Program-made: the position numbers and the translations under genes
In this document: in pieces, positions 10,181 through 18,805 of the stretch
How the letters are laid out: each line of letters opens with the position of its first letter
Numbering within the stretch: the first letter of the stretch is position 1
Notes under the pieces: generated by a model
Seen by the model: the letters and a program-made list of their open reading frames with translations, nothing else
What the model was told of the DNA's origin: nothing
The model's database searches: none
Assembly: GCF_006494365.1 (NCBI RefSeq)
Contig: NZ_VHIP01000005.1
Location: forward strand, 124,001-188,000
From: Aestuariibacter sp. GS-14
Lineage (GTDB): Bacteria > Pseudomonadota > Gammaproteobacteria > Enterobacterales > Alteromonadaceae
Direction of reading: 5' to 3'
DNA length: 64,000 nucleotides

Positions 10181-11956
10181 ATGTCTAAGCGATATATCTT
10201 TAACGAAAGACTGAACAAGCGCAGTAAACGCCGCACCTGGCTGGTTGGCCTGGCGGTTACCTTATTGCTTGCCAATGTCGTTGCGTCGGAATTAAACGCA
10301 CAGGAATCTCCTCAATTACTGAACCCCAACGCCGCACAAGAATCTGTTTTTCAATCTGCGTTAAACGACATTGCTTTTACCCGCAGCGCAAAGCAAAGCG
10401 CGGTAACAACCTTTACGTTTTCGAACAGCAAAAGTCAGCCACAGCTTATTGAAGCAAAAGGAAAGTTAGTACTTACTTTACCTAAAACGGAATTAGGTGA
10501 AGACCAATTGGTTGAATTGGACGTAACAGAATTTGGTACGCCAGTAACCAGCATTGAGACTTTTCAGGAAAAAGAATCATCGCGCGTGGTATTTAACTAC
10601 GAAGGAAAAGTAACCGCCAGCACAGAGCAGGATGGTAAAACACTGCGGGTAATCATTATTCCAATGAGTGCCGATCAGGTAGCCAGCCTGGCAAGCAGTA
10701 AGTATGAAGGCGAACCGATTTCGCTGGATTTCCAGGACGTCCCCGTTCGTCAGGTGCTGCAAATTATTGCCAAAGTTAACGGCTTTAATCTGGTGACTAC
10801 TGATACCGTTACGGGTAATGTCACCATTAGCCTCACCGGGGTACCCTGGGATCAGGCGCTGGATATGATTCTGAAGATCAAAGGTCTGGATAAGCGTCGT
10901 GAAGGCAACATTCTGCTGATTGCGCCCAGCGAAGAATTGTCGCAACGGGAAACGCAAAAACTACAAAGCGACCAGCAGGTAGCGCAACTTGCTCCATTAT
11001 CTTCAGCCAGCATTACCGTAAATTATGCAAAGGCAATCGAGCTGGCAAATATTCTGAAAGCCAGTGAAGGTAGCGGCGGCATCTTAACCGAGCGCGGTAC
11101 AGTAACCGTAGACGAACGCACCAACACCATTTTGGTTCGCGATACCATAGAATCCATTGATGAAGCCAGAAAAGTAATTTCATCACTGGATATTCCGGTT
11201 AAACAAGTACTTATTGAGTCGCGTATGGTAACTGTGCGCGACAACGTTGGAGAAGACTTCGGTGTACGCTGGGGATTCTCTGACCGTCAGGACGACAACG
11301 GCATTTCAGGTTCACTGGAAGGCGCTGACACTATTGCAAGTGGCGTAGTGCCTGATTTAAGTGACCGACTGAACGTTAATTTACCGGTAACCAGTGCAGC
11401 AGGCGCAATTGGTTTTCAAATTGCGAGCCTGGCAGACGGTACTATTCTTGATTTAGAACTGTCGGCACTGGAAACGGAAAACAAAGGTGAAATCATTGCC
11501 AGCCCGCGCATCACCGTTGCCAATCAGCAAGAAGCTTACATTGAGCAGGGTACTGAAATTCCTTATTCTCAAGCCACTTCCAGCGGTGCCACCTCGGTAG
11601 AATTCAAAAAGGCCGTACTGAGTCTGAAAGTAACCCCTCATATCACACCGGATAATCGTATTATTTTGGATCTGGTGGTTACGCAGGATACCCGAGGCGA
11701 AACCGTTGCAACGGCAACCGGCGATGCCGTTGCCATTGATACACAGGAAATCAAAACCCAGGTACTGGTAGAGAATGGCGAAACCATTGTGTTGGGAGGC
11801 ATATTCCAGCAAGTAAACAGCAATGACGTTAGCAAAGTACCGTTGTTTGGTGATTTACCGGTAGTCGGCGCGCTATTCAGAAACAGTTCCACTGTTTATC
11901 AAAAACGCGAGTTACTAATATTTGTGACCCCCAAAATTGTAACAGAGGACCTTTAG
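10181..11956 (+). CDS. pilQ: Type IV pilus outer-membrane secretin PilQ
   Basis: A 591-residue secretin that forms the outer-membrane pore for the pilus. The ATG at 10181 is chosen because AGGAGA lies about ten bases upstream; an in-frame start at 10112 lies inside pilP and lacks a signal peptide. In order: a signal peptide (about 1-42 with a twin basic start), one AMIN domain (about 70-160), a short STN/N0 domain (about 185-240, SLDFQDVPVRQVLQ), an N1 domain (about 280-350) and a secretin domain (about 400-588) with the VPLFGDLPVVGALFR signature. It has a single AMIN domain, fewer than some PilQ proteins. It is the last gene of the operon. Confidence 0.95.
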   Translation: MSKRYIFNERLNKRSKRRTWLVGLAVTLLLANVVASELNAQESPQLLNPNAAQESVFQSALNDIAFTRSAKQSAVTTFTFSNSKSQPQLIEAKGKLVLTLPKTELGEDQLVELDVTEFGTPVTSIETFQEKESSRVVFNYEGKVTASTEQDGKTLRVIIIPMSADQVASLASSKYEGEPISLDFQDVPVRQVLQIIAKVNGFNLVTTDTVTGNVTISLTGVPWDQALDMILKIKGLDKRREGNILLIAPSEELSQRETQKLQSDQQVAQLAPLSSASITVNYAKAIELANILKASEGSGGILTERGTVTVDERTNTILVRDTIESIDEARKVISSLDIPVKQVLIESRMVTVRDNVGEDFGVRWGFSDRQDDNGISGSLEGADTIASGVVPDLSDRLNVNLPVTSAAGAIGFQIASLADGTILDLELSALETENKGEIIASPRITVANQQEAYIEQGTEIPYSQATSSGATSVEFKKAVLSLKVTPHITPDNRIILDLVVTQDTRGETVATATGDAVAIDTQEIKTQVLVENGETIVLGGIFQQVNSNDVSKVPLFGDLPVVGALFRNSSTVYQKRELLIFVTPKIVTEDL

Positions 11957-11975
11957 CCCCTATGAAAAATAGGGG
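11957..11975 (+). terminator. Possible weak terminator or mRNA-end hairpin after pilQ
   Basis: Perfect stem CCCCTAT (11957-11963) / ATAGGGG (11969-11975) with a GAAAA loop immediately after the pilQ stop. There is no T run after it, so it may protect the mRNA end or act with Rho rather than as a strong intrinsic terminator. Confidence 0.4.
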
Positions 11976-12074
11976 TATTGGTCAGCCGCAACATAATTTT
12001 GCTGTTTTTTTGTTGCGCACAGCGTTGATTTCCCCCTTGATTTCAAAACATCCACCCCAATGTTGCAACAACAC

Positions 12075-12104
12075 TTGCATAGCGGTCTGAGAAACTGAGA
12101 TAAT
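12075..12104 (+). promoter_or_regulatory. Predicted sigma70 promoter of aroK-aroB
   Basis: TTGCAT at 12075-12080 and GATAAT at 12099-12104 with an 18-base spacer. Transcription would start near 12111 and leave a leader of about 120 bases before aroK, which holds the hairpin at 12139-12164. Confidence 0.5.
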
Positions 12105-12138
12105 CCCGCTCTCGAAATTTTTACGAGGTTGAGTATAT

Positions 12139-12164
12139 GTGCTTATTAGCAACAAAATAAGCAC
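12139..12164 (+). promoter_or_regulatory. Perfect 9-bp hairpin in the aroK leader
   Basis: GTGCTTATT (12139-12147) pairs perfectly with AATAAGCAC (12156-12164) around an 8-base A-rich loop. It has no T run, so it is not a simple terminator. A role in leader folding or mRNA stability is possible but not shown. Confidence 0.4.
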
Positions 12165-12233
12165 GTGTGAATGGGTGGTTGAGAAACTCAGTTAACGCAC
12201 CCTTAACATTGATGAGTTGTGAAATAAGCAAAT

Positions 12234-12749
12234 ATGGCTGAAAAACGTAATATCTTTTTGGTTGGTCCAATGGGCGCAGGTAAAAGTACCATTGGTCGTC
12301 ATTTAGCAGATGAATTACATCTGGAATTCTACGATTCTGATCAGGAGATTGAACGTCGCACTGGCGCTGATATTACCTGGATTTTCGATTTAGAAGGCGA
12401 AGAAGGTTTCCGCAAGCGCGAAGAGACTGTCATTAACGACCTTACCGATAAGCAAGGCATTGTATTAGCAACTGGCGGTGGTTCTATTATGACCAAAGCA
12501 GTTCGCAATCGTTTATCGGCTCGCGGCATCGTAGTGTATTTACAAACAACAATCGACAAGCAGGTCGCCCGCACTCAGCGCGATAAGCGTCGTCCATTAT
12601 TACAAAAGGACGATCCAGAGCAGGTATTAAGAGATCTGGCTGAAAAGCGTAATCCACTGTACGAAGAAGTGGCTGATTACGTGGTGGATACCGATGATCA
12701 ATCTGCCCGGGCAGTGGCAAATCAAATCATCAGCAAAATCGGATTATAA
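12234..12749 (+). CDS. aroK: Shikimate kinase I
   Basis: A 171-residue cytosolic kinase that phosphorylates shikimate with ATP, the fifth step of the chorismate pathway. The Walker A loop is GPMGAGKS near the N-terminus. The shikimate site has DSDQEIERR and the GGG motif in ATGGGSI. The LID region is QRDKRRPLL, with the Arg that contacts both substrates. The length is typical. It is followed 21 bases later by aroB, the conserved aroKB order of gammaproteobacteria. Confidence 0.97.
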   Translation: MAEKRNIFLVGPMGAGKSTIGRHLADELHLEFYDSDQEIERRTGADITWIFDLEGEEGFRKREETVINDLTDKQGIVLATGGGSIMTKAVRNRLSARGIVVYLQTTIDKQVARTQRDKRRPLLQKDDPEQVLRDLAEKRNPLYEEVADYVVDTDDQSARAVANQIISKIGL

Positions 12750-12770
12750 ATTTTTTTAGGAGCTACCCCG

Positions 12771-13850
12771 GTGTCAATCTTAACTGTAGAACTTGACGAT
12801 CGTAGCTACCCAATCCAGATAGAAGCCGGCTTACTAAACCAAGCCGGCTTTTTTGTGCCTTACATAAAAGGTCCGCGGGCAGTTATCGTTACCAATGAAA
12901 CCATTGCCCCTTTGTATCTGGAAAAGGTTATTGCGGCTTGTGGTGACAAGCAGGTAGATGTAGTCACATTGCCCGACGGCGAACAATACAAAACCTTAGA
13001 GCAATTTGAAGTGGTGATGACGCGATTGCTTGAAATGAACGCTGCGCGCGATACCACACTGATTGCGTTGGGTGGTGGTGTAATTGGTGATCTGTGTGGC
13101 TTCGTGGCCGCCACTTACCAGCGGGGTGTACCCTTTATTCAGGTACCTACTACCCTGCTCTCTCAGGTTGATTCATCGGTGGGTGGCAAGACCGCAGTAA
13201 ATCATCCGCTGGGCAAAAACATGATTGGCGCGTTTTATCAGCCCATTTTGGTTGCTATTGATATCAACACGCTCAACACGCTGCCAGCACGTGAATTTTC
13301 AGCAGGTATGGCCGAAGTGATCAAATACGGCATCATTTACGACAATGCCTTTTTTGAATGGTTGGAGACCAATCAGCAAGCGCTCAGGGAGTTGGATCAA
13401 TCCGCTTTAGCGCACGCGATCTTCCGCTGCTGCCAAATAAAAGCAGAGGTGGTGGCCCAAGATGAACGCGAAGGTGGCATTCGCGCGTTACTGAATTTGG
13501 GACACACCTTTGGCCATGCCATTGAGGCCGAGCAAGGCTATGGCAACTGGTTACACGGCGAGGCCGTTGCGGCTGGTATTATCCTTGCTTGCAAGACAGC
13601 AGAGAAGCTGGATTGGCTAACACCGTCAGAAACCCGTCGGGTTGAGGCGTTGCAACAGGCATTTGATTTACCGGTTGCCGGACCCAACACCATGTCTTAC
13701 AACGATTATATGCGTCATATGGCTCGCGACAAAAAAGTTGAGGCCGGACACATTCGCTTTGTCATTCCGCAAGGTATCGGGCACGCGGTGGTAACAAAGA
13801 ACGTCAGTGAAGCCATACTGACAGAGTTGTTAAGCCAACCAGCAGGTTAA
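12771..13850 (+). CDS. aroB: 3-dehydroquinate synthase
   Basis: A 359-residue enzyme that converts DAHP to 3-dehydroquinate using NAD and a divalent metal, the second step of the shikimate pathway. It starts with GTG preceded by a clear AGGAG at the right distance. The glycine-rich NAD site is [13 protein letters not shown]. The substrate loop is [14 protein letters not shown]. The metal ligands come from [11 protein letters not shown] and the downstream WLHGEAVA histidine. It is in an operon with aroK and probably damX. Confidence 0.97.
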   Translation: MSILTVELDDRSYPIQIEAGLLNQAGFFVPYIKGPRAVIVTNETIAPLYLEKVIAACGDKQVDVVTLPDGEQYKTLEQFEVVMTRLLEMNAARDTTLIALGGGVIGDLCGFVAATYQRGVPFIQVPTTLLSQVDSSVGGKTAVNHPLGKNMIGAFYQPILVAIDINTLNTLPAREFSAGMAEVIKYGIIYDNAFFEWLETNQQALRELDQSALAHAIFRCCQIKAEVVAQDEREGGIRALLNLGHTFGHAIEAEQGYGNWLHGEAVAAGIILACKTAEKLDWLTPSETRRVEALQQAFDLPVAGPNTMSYNDYMRHMARDKKVEAGHIRFVIPQGIGHAVVTKNVSEAILTELLSQPAG

Positions 13851-13873
13851 TTACAAGCTATAAGGTTTACAAC

Positions 13874-15319
13874 GTGGCGTCTGAACTGCATGACCGACTG
13901 GAATATCTGGTCAATTATTCGTCTCAGCTAATTTTTGTTAGCGGCGACTCTATTGCAGAACAGCAGCGCACGCTTGAATCATTTGTATTTCAACAGGCCG
14001 ACAATACTGAGTTGGCCTTTATTACTGCCAACGAAACTATGCAGGTTGCGGATTATCGCCGCGATGTGTGCCGTCAGTTATTAGGTCAAGTGGTCGGGAG
14101 CTTTGTAAGGCCACTCAATGAGCTACTTGCCGAGCTTAATCATCACAATGGCCCGGTACTGATCACCATTACCAACGCGCAGTTTTTACCTAACCAATTC
14201 TTACAGGAATTGTGGGAATTGGTACTACAAAGCCGGTTCGCCAACAATAAGCAGCACCTTAATGTTTTACTGTTCGGCGAATCCGAATGGGCAGAACAAG
14301 CCAAACAATGGCTACCCGCCAAGAATACCGATACACCACTACTTATTAGCAGTCAGTCTGTTAGCCGTGACAGTTATGGTAGCGAGGTAGACAAGTTACT
14401 GGCGCAGCGCAGAGCAGCATTTGAGCGTTACAGACAAGCGAAAGGATTGGCACATATAGAAACACGGCCGAATCGGCTTCGGTCTCCGTTGGTTTGGCTG
14501 GTAATCAGTGCAGTGTTTATTTCCTCTTTTGTTGCCTTATTAGGCTGGCAATATGGGGCCACGCTAAGCACTTTGTTCAATCCTATTGAGCAGCACTCTG
14601 ATAGCGCGAATGTGCATAGCGCAAACGAAGTAGCGTTATCTTCACAGGCATCCTTGCCCAGTCAGACCATTAGCGTACCGATGCAAACCGACAGCTCAGA
14701 CGACACAACTCTGCAAGCAGAACAAACGAATAATCGAGTTGTAAGCAGTTTCAGCGACGCAATGAACGCACTGCCTACGCAGTCCGAAATCGTTGAGCAA
14801 CAAGAAGATACTGTGCCCGAATTGACGGCAGCTGCCAGTTTGCCCACTGCACTTTCTACTTCATCTGCAACGGAGTCTGACCCGGCCAAAACAGAGCAGA
14901 GTCAGGATGTTAGCCTGAAGGAAGATACACATGAACAAGCCAGTGTCGCCATGCCCAGCCAACAGCCCGAAGCAACGCTTAGTGCTGAGGCAATCACCAG
15001 CAATGACGCGGCCGATACCTCTGTCGTAAGCCTGTTGTCGGCTGTAGATGCAGCCAGCTATTATATTCAGATAGCAGGTATGAAAGACTTACCATTGGCA
15101 ACGAGCTTTTTAAACGACCACAATCTCACCTCCAACGTAACAGTATACAAAACTACACGCTATGGCGGCGATTGGTATGTGCTGTTATGGCAAACCAGCG
15201 CGGCGTCTTTGCAGCAGGCCAGAGGAATGATTGCAGCGCTGCCAGCTTTTCCAGGCCGGGATACGGTTTTTGTGAAGTCCGGAAGGCAAATCCAACGCGA
15301 ACTCAACGCTTCAAACTAA
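13874..15319 (+). CDS. damX: DamX-like SPOR-domain cell division protein
   Basis: A 481-residue bitopic protein starting with GTG. Residues 1-190 form a cytoplasmic domain resembling a degenerate AAA/ExeA-type ATPase without a Walker A motif, ending in a basic segment. A membrane helix lies at about 204-226. A long Ser/Thr/Glu/Gln-rich disordered periplasmic linker (about 235-390) leads to a C-terminal SPOR domain (about 395-475, starting YYIQIAG) that binds glycan strands stripped of stem peptides at the septum. The position between aroB and dam is the conserved damX locus. The cytoplasmic domain is larger than in E. coli DamX, where most of the protein is periplasmic. Confidence 0.85.
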   Translation: MASELHDRLEYLVNYSSQLIFVSGDSIAEQQRTLESFVFQQADNTELAFITANETMQVADYRRDVCRQLLGQVVGSFVRPLNELLAELNHHNGPVLITITNAQFLPNQFLQELWELVLQSRFANNKQHLNVLLFGESEWAEQAKQWLPAKNTDTPLLISSQSVSRDSYGSEVDKLLAQRRAAFERYRQAKGLAHIETRPNRLRSPLVWLVISAVFISSFVALLGWQYGATLSTLFNPIEQHSDSANVHSANEVALSSQASLPSQTISVPMQTDSSDDTTLQAEQTNNRVVSSFSDAMNALPTQSEIVEQQEDTVPELTAAASLPTALSTSSATESDPAKTEQSQDVSLKEDTHEQASVAMPSQQPEATLSAEAITSNDAADTSVVSLLSAVDAASYYIQIAGMKDLPLATSFLNDHNLTSNVTVYKTTRYGGDWYVLLWQTSAASLQQARGMIAALPAFPGRDTVFVKSGRQIQRELNASN

Positions 15320-15403
15320 ATTTTTACGGTTTCTGGAAATTGCTGGTTGTCGGGATCCGCTGTGGTCGCTACAATCATGGTTTATCTGGGTTAAACAGGT
15401 TAT

Positions 15404-15479
15404 ATACCAAATCGCATAGAAGTTTGCCCTCTCAGAGTGACCCCTGAGGGCGAGTCGAAACTTCTATGTAAATTGGTAT
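15404..15479. repeat. 76-bp palindromic (MITE-like) intergenic element
   Basis: Outer arms 15404-15425 and 15458-15479 pair in 19 of 22 positions, including an uninterrupted 11-base core CATAGAAGTTT and the end ATACCAA. An inner 6-bp stem GCCCTC (15426-15431) / GAGGGC (15446-15451) follows, with a 6-base bulge on the right arm. There is no coding capacity. The shape suggests a miniature inverted-repeat element or REP-type extragenic palindrome. It lies between damX and dam in an otherwise featureless 252-base gap. No second full copy is visible in this window. Confidence 0.6.
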
Positions 15480-15571
15480 TACAGCTTCATTTTTAATATG
15501 TGCGCTGTCATGGCTATGCTTTACACGAAGACTAATAATCAATAAATCGTCAGTGAGTAGTTACTAACATA

Positions 15572-16426
15572 ATGGCAATTAATAAAAACCGGGCGTTCCT
15601 CAAATGGGCAGGAGGCAAATACAGCCTGGTAGAAAAAATCAACGCGCAATTGCCAGCAGCGAACAAACTCATTGAACCTTTTGTTGGCGCCGGGTCGGTG
15701 TTTCTCAACTCAGATTACCCTCAGTATGTCCTCAACGATATTAATCCGGATCTAATCAGTCTGTACAACCTGCTAAAGCAGCAGCCAGATGCGCTGATTA
15801 ATGATGTGAAATCGTACTTCACGCCGAAAAATAACGACGAGACCACCTATTACGCGCTGCGTGAAGAATTTAACCAAACGACAGATGAACATTACAGAGC
15901 ATTGTTGTTTGTGTACTTAAATCGCCATGGCTACAACGGATTGTGTCGCTATAGTTTGAGTGGCCGGTTCAACGTGCCCTTTGGCCGCTATAAACGTCCG
16001 TATTTTCCCGAACGCGAAATGTATGTGTTTGCGGAAAAGTCGCAGAAGGCAAAATTTACCTGTTTGCCATTTGAAAAGGTGTTTCAGCGCGCCCGCAAAG
16101 GCAGTGTGATTTACTGCGATCCGCCCTATGCCCCCATCAGTAAAACGGCACTATTCACCAGTTATGCTGCAAAGCAATTTAGCCTGGCGTGTCAGCACAA
16201 GTTGGCTACCCTGGCCAAACGCGCCGCATACAAACGTGACATACCCGTACTGATCTCAAATCACGATCTACCGTTAACCCGCCAGTTATACAATGGCGCA
16301 CGCATTTCAACATTAAATGTGAAACGCTCAATCAGTCAAAACGGCAGTAAACGCAATGCAGTAAGTGAGTTGCTGGCGTATTTCGACGACACACCAGTCA
16401 TGCCCATCAGTAAGCCGAAGGCTTAG
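15572..16426 (+). CDS. dam: DNA adenine methyltransferase (GATC-specific)
   Basis: A 284-residue class D12 (alpha-type) N6-adenine methyltransferase. The SAM-binding motif is EPFVGAGSVF with the preceding FLKWAGGK segment, the catalytic motif is DPPY in YCDPPYAP, and a target-recognition region containing RHGYNGLCRY lies between them. This order and length match Dam, which methylates GATC and guides mismatch repair and replication timing. It follows damX after a 252-base gap containing the palindromic repeat. In many relatives it is followed directly by rpe, but here minus-strand genes intervene. Confidence 0.95.
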   Translation: MAINKNRAFLKWAGGKYSLVEKINAQLPAANKLIEPFVGAGSVFLNSDYPQYVLNDINPDLISLYNLLKQQPDALINDVKSYFTPKNNDETTYYALREEFNQTTDEHYRALLFVYLNRHGYNGLCRYSLSGRFNVPFGRYKRPYFPEREMYVFAEKSQKAKFTCLPFEKVFQRARKGSVIYCDPPYAPISKTALFTSYAAKQFSLACQHKLATLAKRAAYKRDIPVLISNHDLPLTRQLYNGARISTLNVKRSISQNGSKRNAVSELLAYFDDTPVMPISKPKA

Positions 16427-16436
16427 CGCTTGTAGT

Positions 16437-16628
16437 TTAGGGTATAATCCATTGCACAAGTGCAATGAGAGACAAGACAAACAGCACCACAAATACAATA
16501 CCTACCGCAATGTAGACTTTCGCATCCGGCTGAGAGAAATCGCTTTGATATTTCTTCTGACTTTGCACGCCAAAGGCACTGGCTAACACGCTTTGCACTA
16601 CTTGCAGTAAACCGGGTTTACTGGCCAT
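16437..16628 (-). CDS. DUF2970 family small membrane protein
   Basis: A 63-residue protein starting at the ATG at 16628; an extension upstream in the same frame runs through the preceding gene and is not used. The soluble N-terminal half contains the DUF2970 pattern LLQVVQSVLASAFGVQ followed by the charged SQKKYQSDF. One membrane helix spans about 38-60. DUF2970 proteins are small inner-membrane proteins of unknown function widespread in proteobacteria. It is convergent with dam (10 bases apart) and starts five bases after the stop of the gene at 16634-16891, so the two form an operon. Confidence 0.8.
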   Translation of the reverse strand: MASKPGLLQVVQSVLASAFGVQSQKKYQSDFSQPDAKVYIAVGIVFVVLFVLSLIALVQWIIP

Positions 16629-16633
16629 ATTGC

Positions 16634-16891
16634 TTATTCGCTTTCCGAGCCTTTCTGGCGAGACAACAATTCCAGCAGATCGAGATAGTGGAATCGGTAA
16701 GATGTAGAGCGACCTGTTAACCAGCTCATCCAGCTCACTTGCTCGGCTTGCTGTTGCACATCTGTGCAAGGAGGCTGACACTCTGTTGCAGTTAATTCGC
16801 GGCTATCCGTTGCCAGGTGAAATGTACCTACCAGCAAGCCCACAGTTAAAACTGTGCTTGATACCCGCCATTTGAGGTTTTGTTTAATCAT
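16634..16891 (-). CDS. Small hypothetical secreted or membrane-anchored protein
   Basis: An 85-residue protein with a basic start and a hydrophobic segment (about 10-28) that could be a signal anchor or signal peptide, then a polar region with a CQPPC motif suggesting a disulfide or metal site. The Cys pair and the predicted periplasmic side fit an exported peptide. No family is recognised. It lies directly upstream of the DUF2970 gene, so the two may act together; that is inference. Confidence 0.5.
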   Translation of the reverse strand: MIKQNLKWRVSSTVLTVGLLVGTFHLATDSRELTATECQPPCTDVQQQAEQVSWMSWLTGRSTSYRFHYLDLLELLSRQKGSESE

Positions 16892-16977
16892 TCACTTATC
16901 TACCCAGTAGATTCCATTGGCGTAATTATAACCAGATACGTCCGTGTGGCAACGAAAAGATCATCCAAAAGTACAAA

Positions 16978-16999
16978 GGCCATGCATTTCTGCATGGCC
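16978..16999 (-). terminator. Hairpin terminator after the TorF-like porin gene
   Basis: Perfect 9-bp stem GGCCATGCA (16978-16986) / TGCATGGCC (16991-16999) with a 4-base loop. On the minus strand it is followed by TTTGTACTTTT, a broken T tract. Confidence 0.65.
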
Positions 17000-17036
17000 C
17001 CGTACGCACAACAAATAATTTTTAAGCGATTATCGC

Positions 17037-17753
17037 TTACAGTTCGAAATCTACTGCGTAAGAAACAGTGAACTTCATGCTGTCGTTGTCGTATGCATCC
17101 GGACCTGAATCGTCCAGGTCAGTACCGCTGATCATGAATCCGAAACCGTCTTTAGACAGGCTCAAAGAGTAATCGATGTAGTCTCCTGGTACGCCATTGA
17201 ACGCTTCAGAGAAATCACCCTGGTGAGAACCAATATGTACACCTACTTCTGTACCGTTTTCCAGTGCATAAGCATAGTTAAGAGATAAGTAAGTAGTTGA
17301 ACCAAAACCGAAGTCCTGACCTGGCTCTTCATCTGGCTCAGCATTTGCCAACACGTACAGCGTTGCACTGAAGTTACCATAACCTACAGTACCGTAAATT
17401 TCACCAAAGTCGAAACCAGCTTCTGTGTCGTAGTTGTAGTACAGGTAACCAACGTCATAAGAAATGTCGCCTGACTCACCTGAGTAACCAAAATAAATAT
17501 CGTGCTCATAAGAGTACACATCGTCTGCACCGTACTTAACGTTAGATGCCCATGTACCAGCATAGAAGCCGCTGTCGCTTGCGTAGTCGATACCACCTTG
17601 TACCGCAGCTTCGTTCATGGTTTGAGTAAGACCGCGCCAGATGTAGTTGTTAGTAACGCTAATGTTAGCCGATACGCTATCCGCCAGGGCAGCAGTAGAC
17701 GTCAGGCAAGACCCAACAACAGCTAAAGTTACCAATGTTTTGTTAAATTTCAT
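17037..17753 (-). CDS. TorF-family (gcw_chp) putative porin
   Basis: A 238-residue outer-membrane protein. A clear signal peptide is cleaved after Ala-Leu-Ala (about residue 24). The mature protein consists of alternating amphipathic strands rich in Tyr, Gly and Asp, starting with the family hallmark SVTNNYIWRGLTQT and ending in an aromatic/hydrophobic strand (FELterm), consistent with a beta barrel. The TIGR02001 family is predicted to form porins of unknown substrate and is often found beside ammonium transporter or PII genes; here amtB is far away. It is monocistronic with its own terminator. A TTTGC-N6-GCAAA palindrome and AT-rich tracts lie upstream. Confidence 0.8.
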   Translation of the reverse strand: MKFNKTLVTLAVVGSCLTSTAALADSVSANISVTNNYIWRGLTQTMNEAAVQGGIDYASDSGFYAGTWASNVKYGADDVYSYEHDIYFGYSGESGDISYDVGYLYYNYDTEAGFDFGEIYGTVGYGNFSATLYVLANAEPDEEPGQDFGFGSTTYLSLNYAYALENGTEVGVHIGSHQGDFSEAFNGVPGDYIDYSLSLSKDGFGFMISGTDLDDSGPDAYDNDSMKFTVSYAVDFEL

Positions 17754-18108
17754 GTGTGTTCTCCGTAAATTAACTTTGCATAAGTGTTTTTAAATCACTT
17801 TCTGTCTATGGTTCTTGTTATTGTGTTTTGCATATACGCAAACTTGATGCCCAATTAAAACCCTTCAAAAAAATCATCAAAATTAAACTTAAACTATTGA
17901 TAAAAAACATTTTTATTTTAAAAAAATATTTTCATTGCTAGATTCACATGAACTCCATGACGCCCCAAGCGCACCACAATAGTGCACCCTCACCAATAAA
18001 GGGCGGCATTTCACCTTTTGCCCACACACATAATCCGGTAAAATTTAGCCGATCACCGCGCGCTGAATAAACGCTGTGCGCCAGGGCCTGAACAACCAAA
18101 GGTAAGGT
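17754..18108. other. Intergenic region between the TorF-like gene and rpe
   Basis: 355 bases without a gene. It holds the divergent promoters of the porin gene and rpe. Visible elements are a TTTGC-N6-GCAAA palindrome at 17827-17842 and long A/T tracts at about 17865-17940 that may act as UP elements or bend DNA. No small reading frame with a convincing ribosome site was seen. Confidence 0.5.
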
Positions 18109-18786
18109 ATGAAAGATTTTCTGATAGCTCCGTCAATTTTGTCGGCGGATTTTGCTCGTTTGGGTGAAGATGTAGAAAAGGTATTGGCAGCCGGTGCCGA
18201 TGTAGTCCACTTTGATGTAATGGACAACCACTATGTGCCTAACCTCACCTTTGGCCCAATGATTTGTAAGGCCCTGCGGGACTATGGGATTACTGCCCCC
18301 ATTGATGTTCACCTTATGGTGTCCCCTGTCGACGCACTGATAGAACAGTTCGCCGACGCCGGTGCCACCATGATTAGCTTTCATCCGGAAGCCAGTCAGC
18401 ATGTAGATCGCAGCCTGCAATTAATAATCGACAAAGGGTGTCAGCCGGGATTGGTATTTAACCCTGCCACACCACTCTCTCACCTCGATTACGTAATGGA
18501 AAAGTTACATCATATTTTGTTGATGTCGGTAAACCCGGGTTTCGGCGGGCAGTCATTTATTCCCAACACGCTGGATAAACTGCGCGAAGTTAAGCAACGA
18601 ATCGTAGATTCAGGGCGAAATATCCGTTTGGAAGTTGACGGCGGAGTGAAAGTCGATAATATCGCAGCCATTGCAGCAGCAGGCGCAGATATGTTTGTGG
18701 CCGGCTCAGCTATCTTTAATCAACCTGATTACGCCACCGTGATTCAGCAAATGCGCAACGAACTGGCTTCGGTCAACGCCCGGTAA
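18109..18786 (+). CDS. rpe: Ribulose-phosphate 3-epimerase
   Basis: A 225-residue TIM-barrel enzyme that interconverts ribulose 5-phosphate and xylulose 5-phosphate in the pentose phosphate pathway. Signatures are [13 protein letters not shown] at the N-terminus, [13 protein letters not shown] (metal/catalytic Asp and His), [19 protein letters not shown] and EVDGGV with the second catalytic Asp. It precedes trpS by 19 bases. The phosphoglycolate phosphatase gene gph, often placed between rpe and trpS in enterics, is not present here. Confidence 0.97.
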   Translation: MKDFLIAPSILSADFARLGEDVEKVLAAGADVVHFDVMDNHYVPNLTFGPMICKALRDYGITAPIDVHLMVSPVDALIEQFADAGATMISFHPEASQHVDRSLQLIIDKGCQPGLVFNPATPLSHLDYVMEKLHHILLMSVNPGFGGQSFIPNTLDKLREVKQRIVDSGRNIRLEVDGGVKVDNIAAIAAAGADMFVAGSAIFNQPDYATVIQQMRNELASVNAR

Positions 18787-18805
18787 TAACAGTAGGTAAT
18801 AATTC

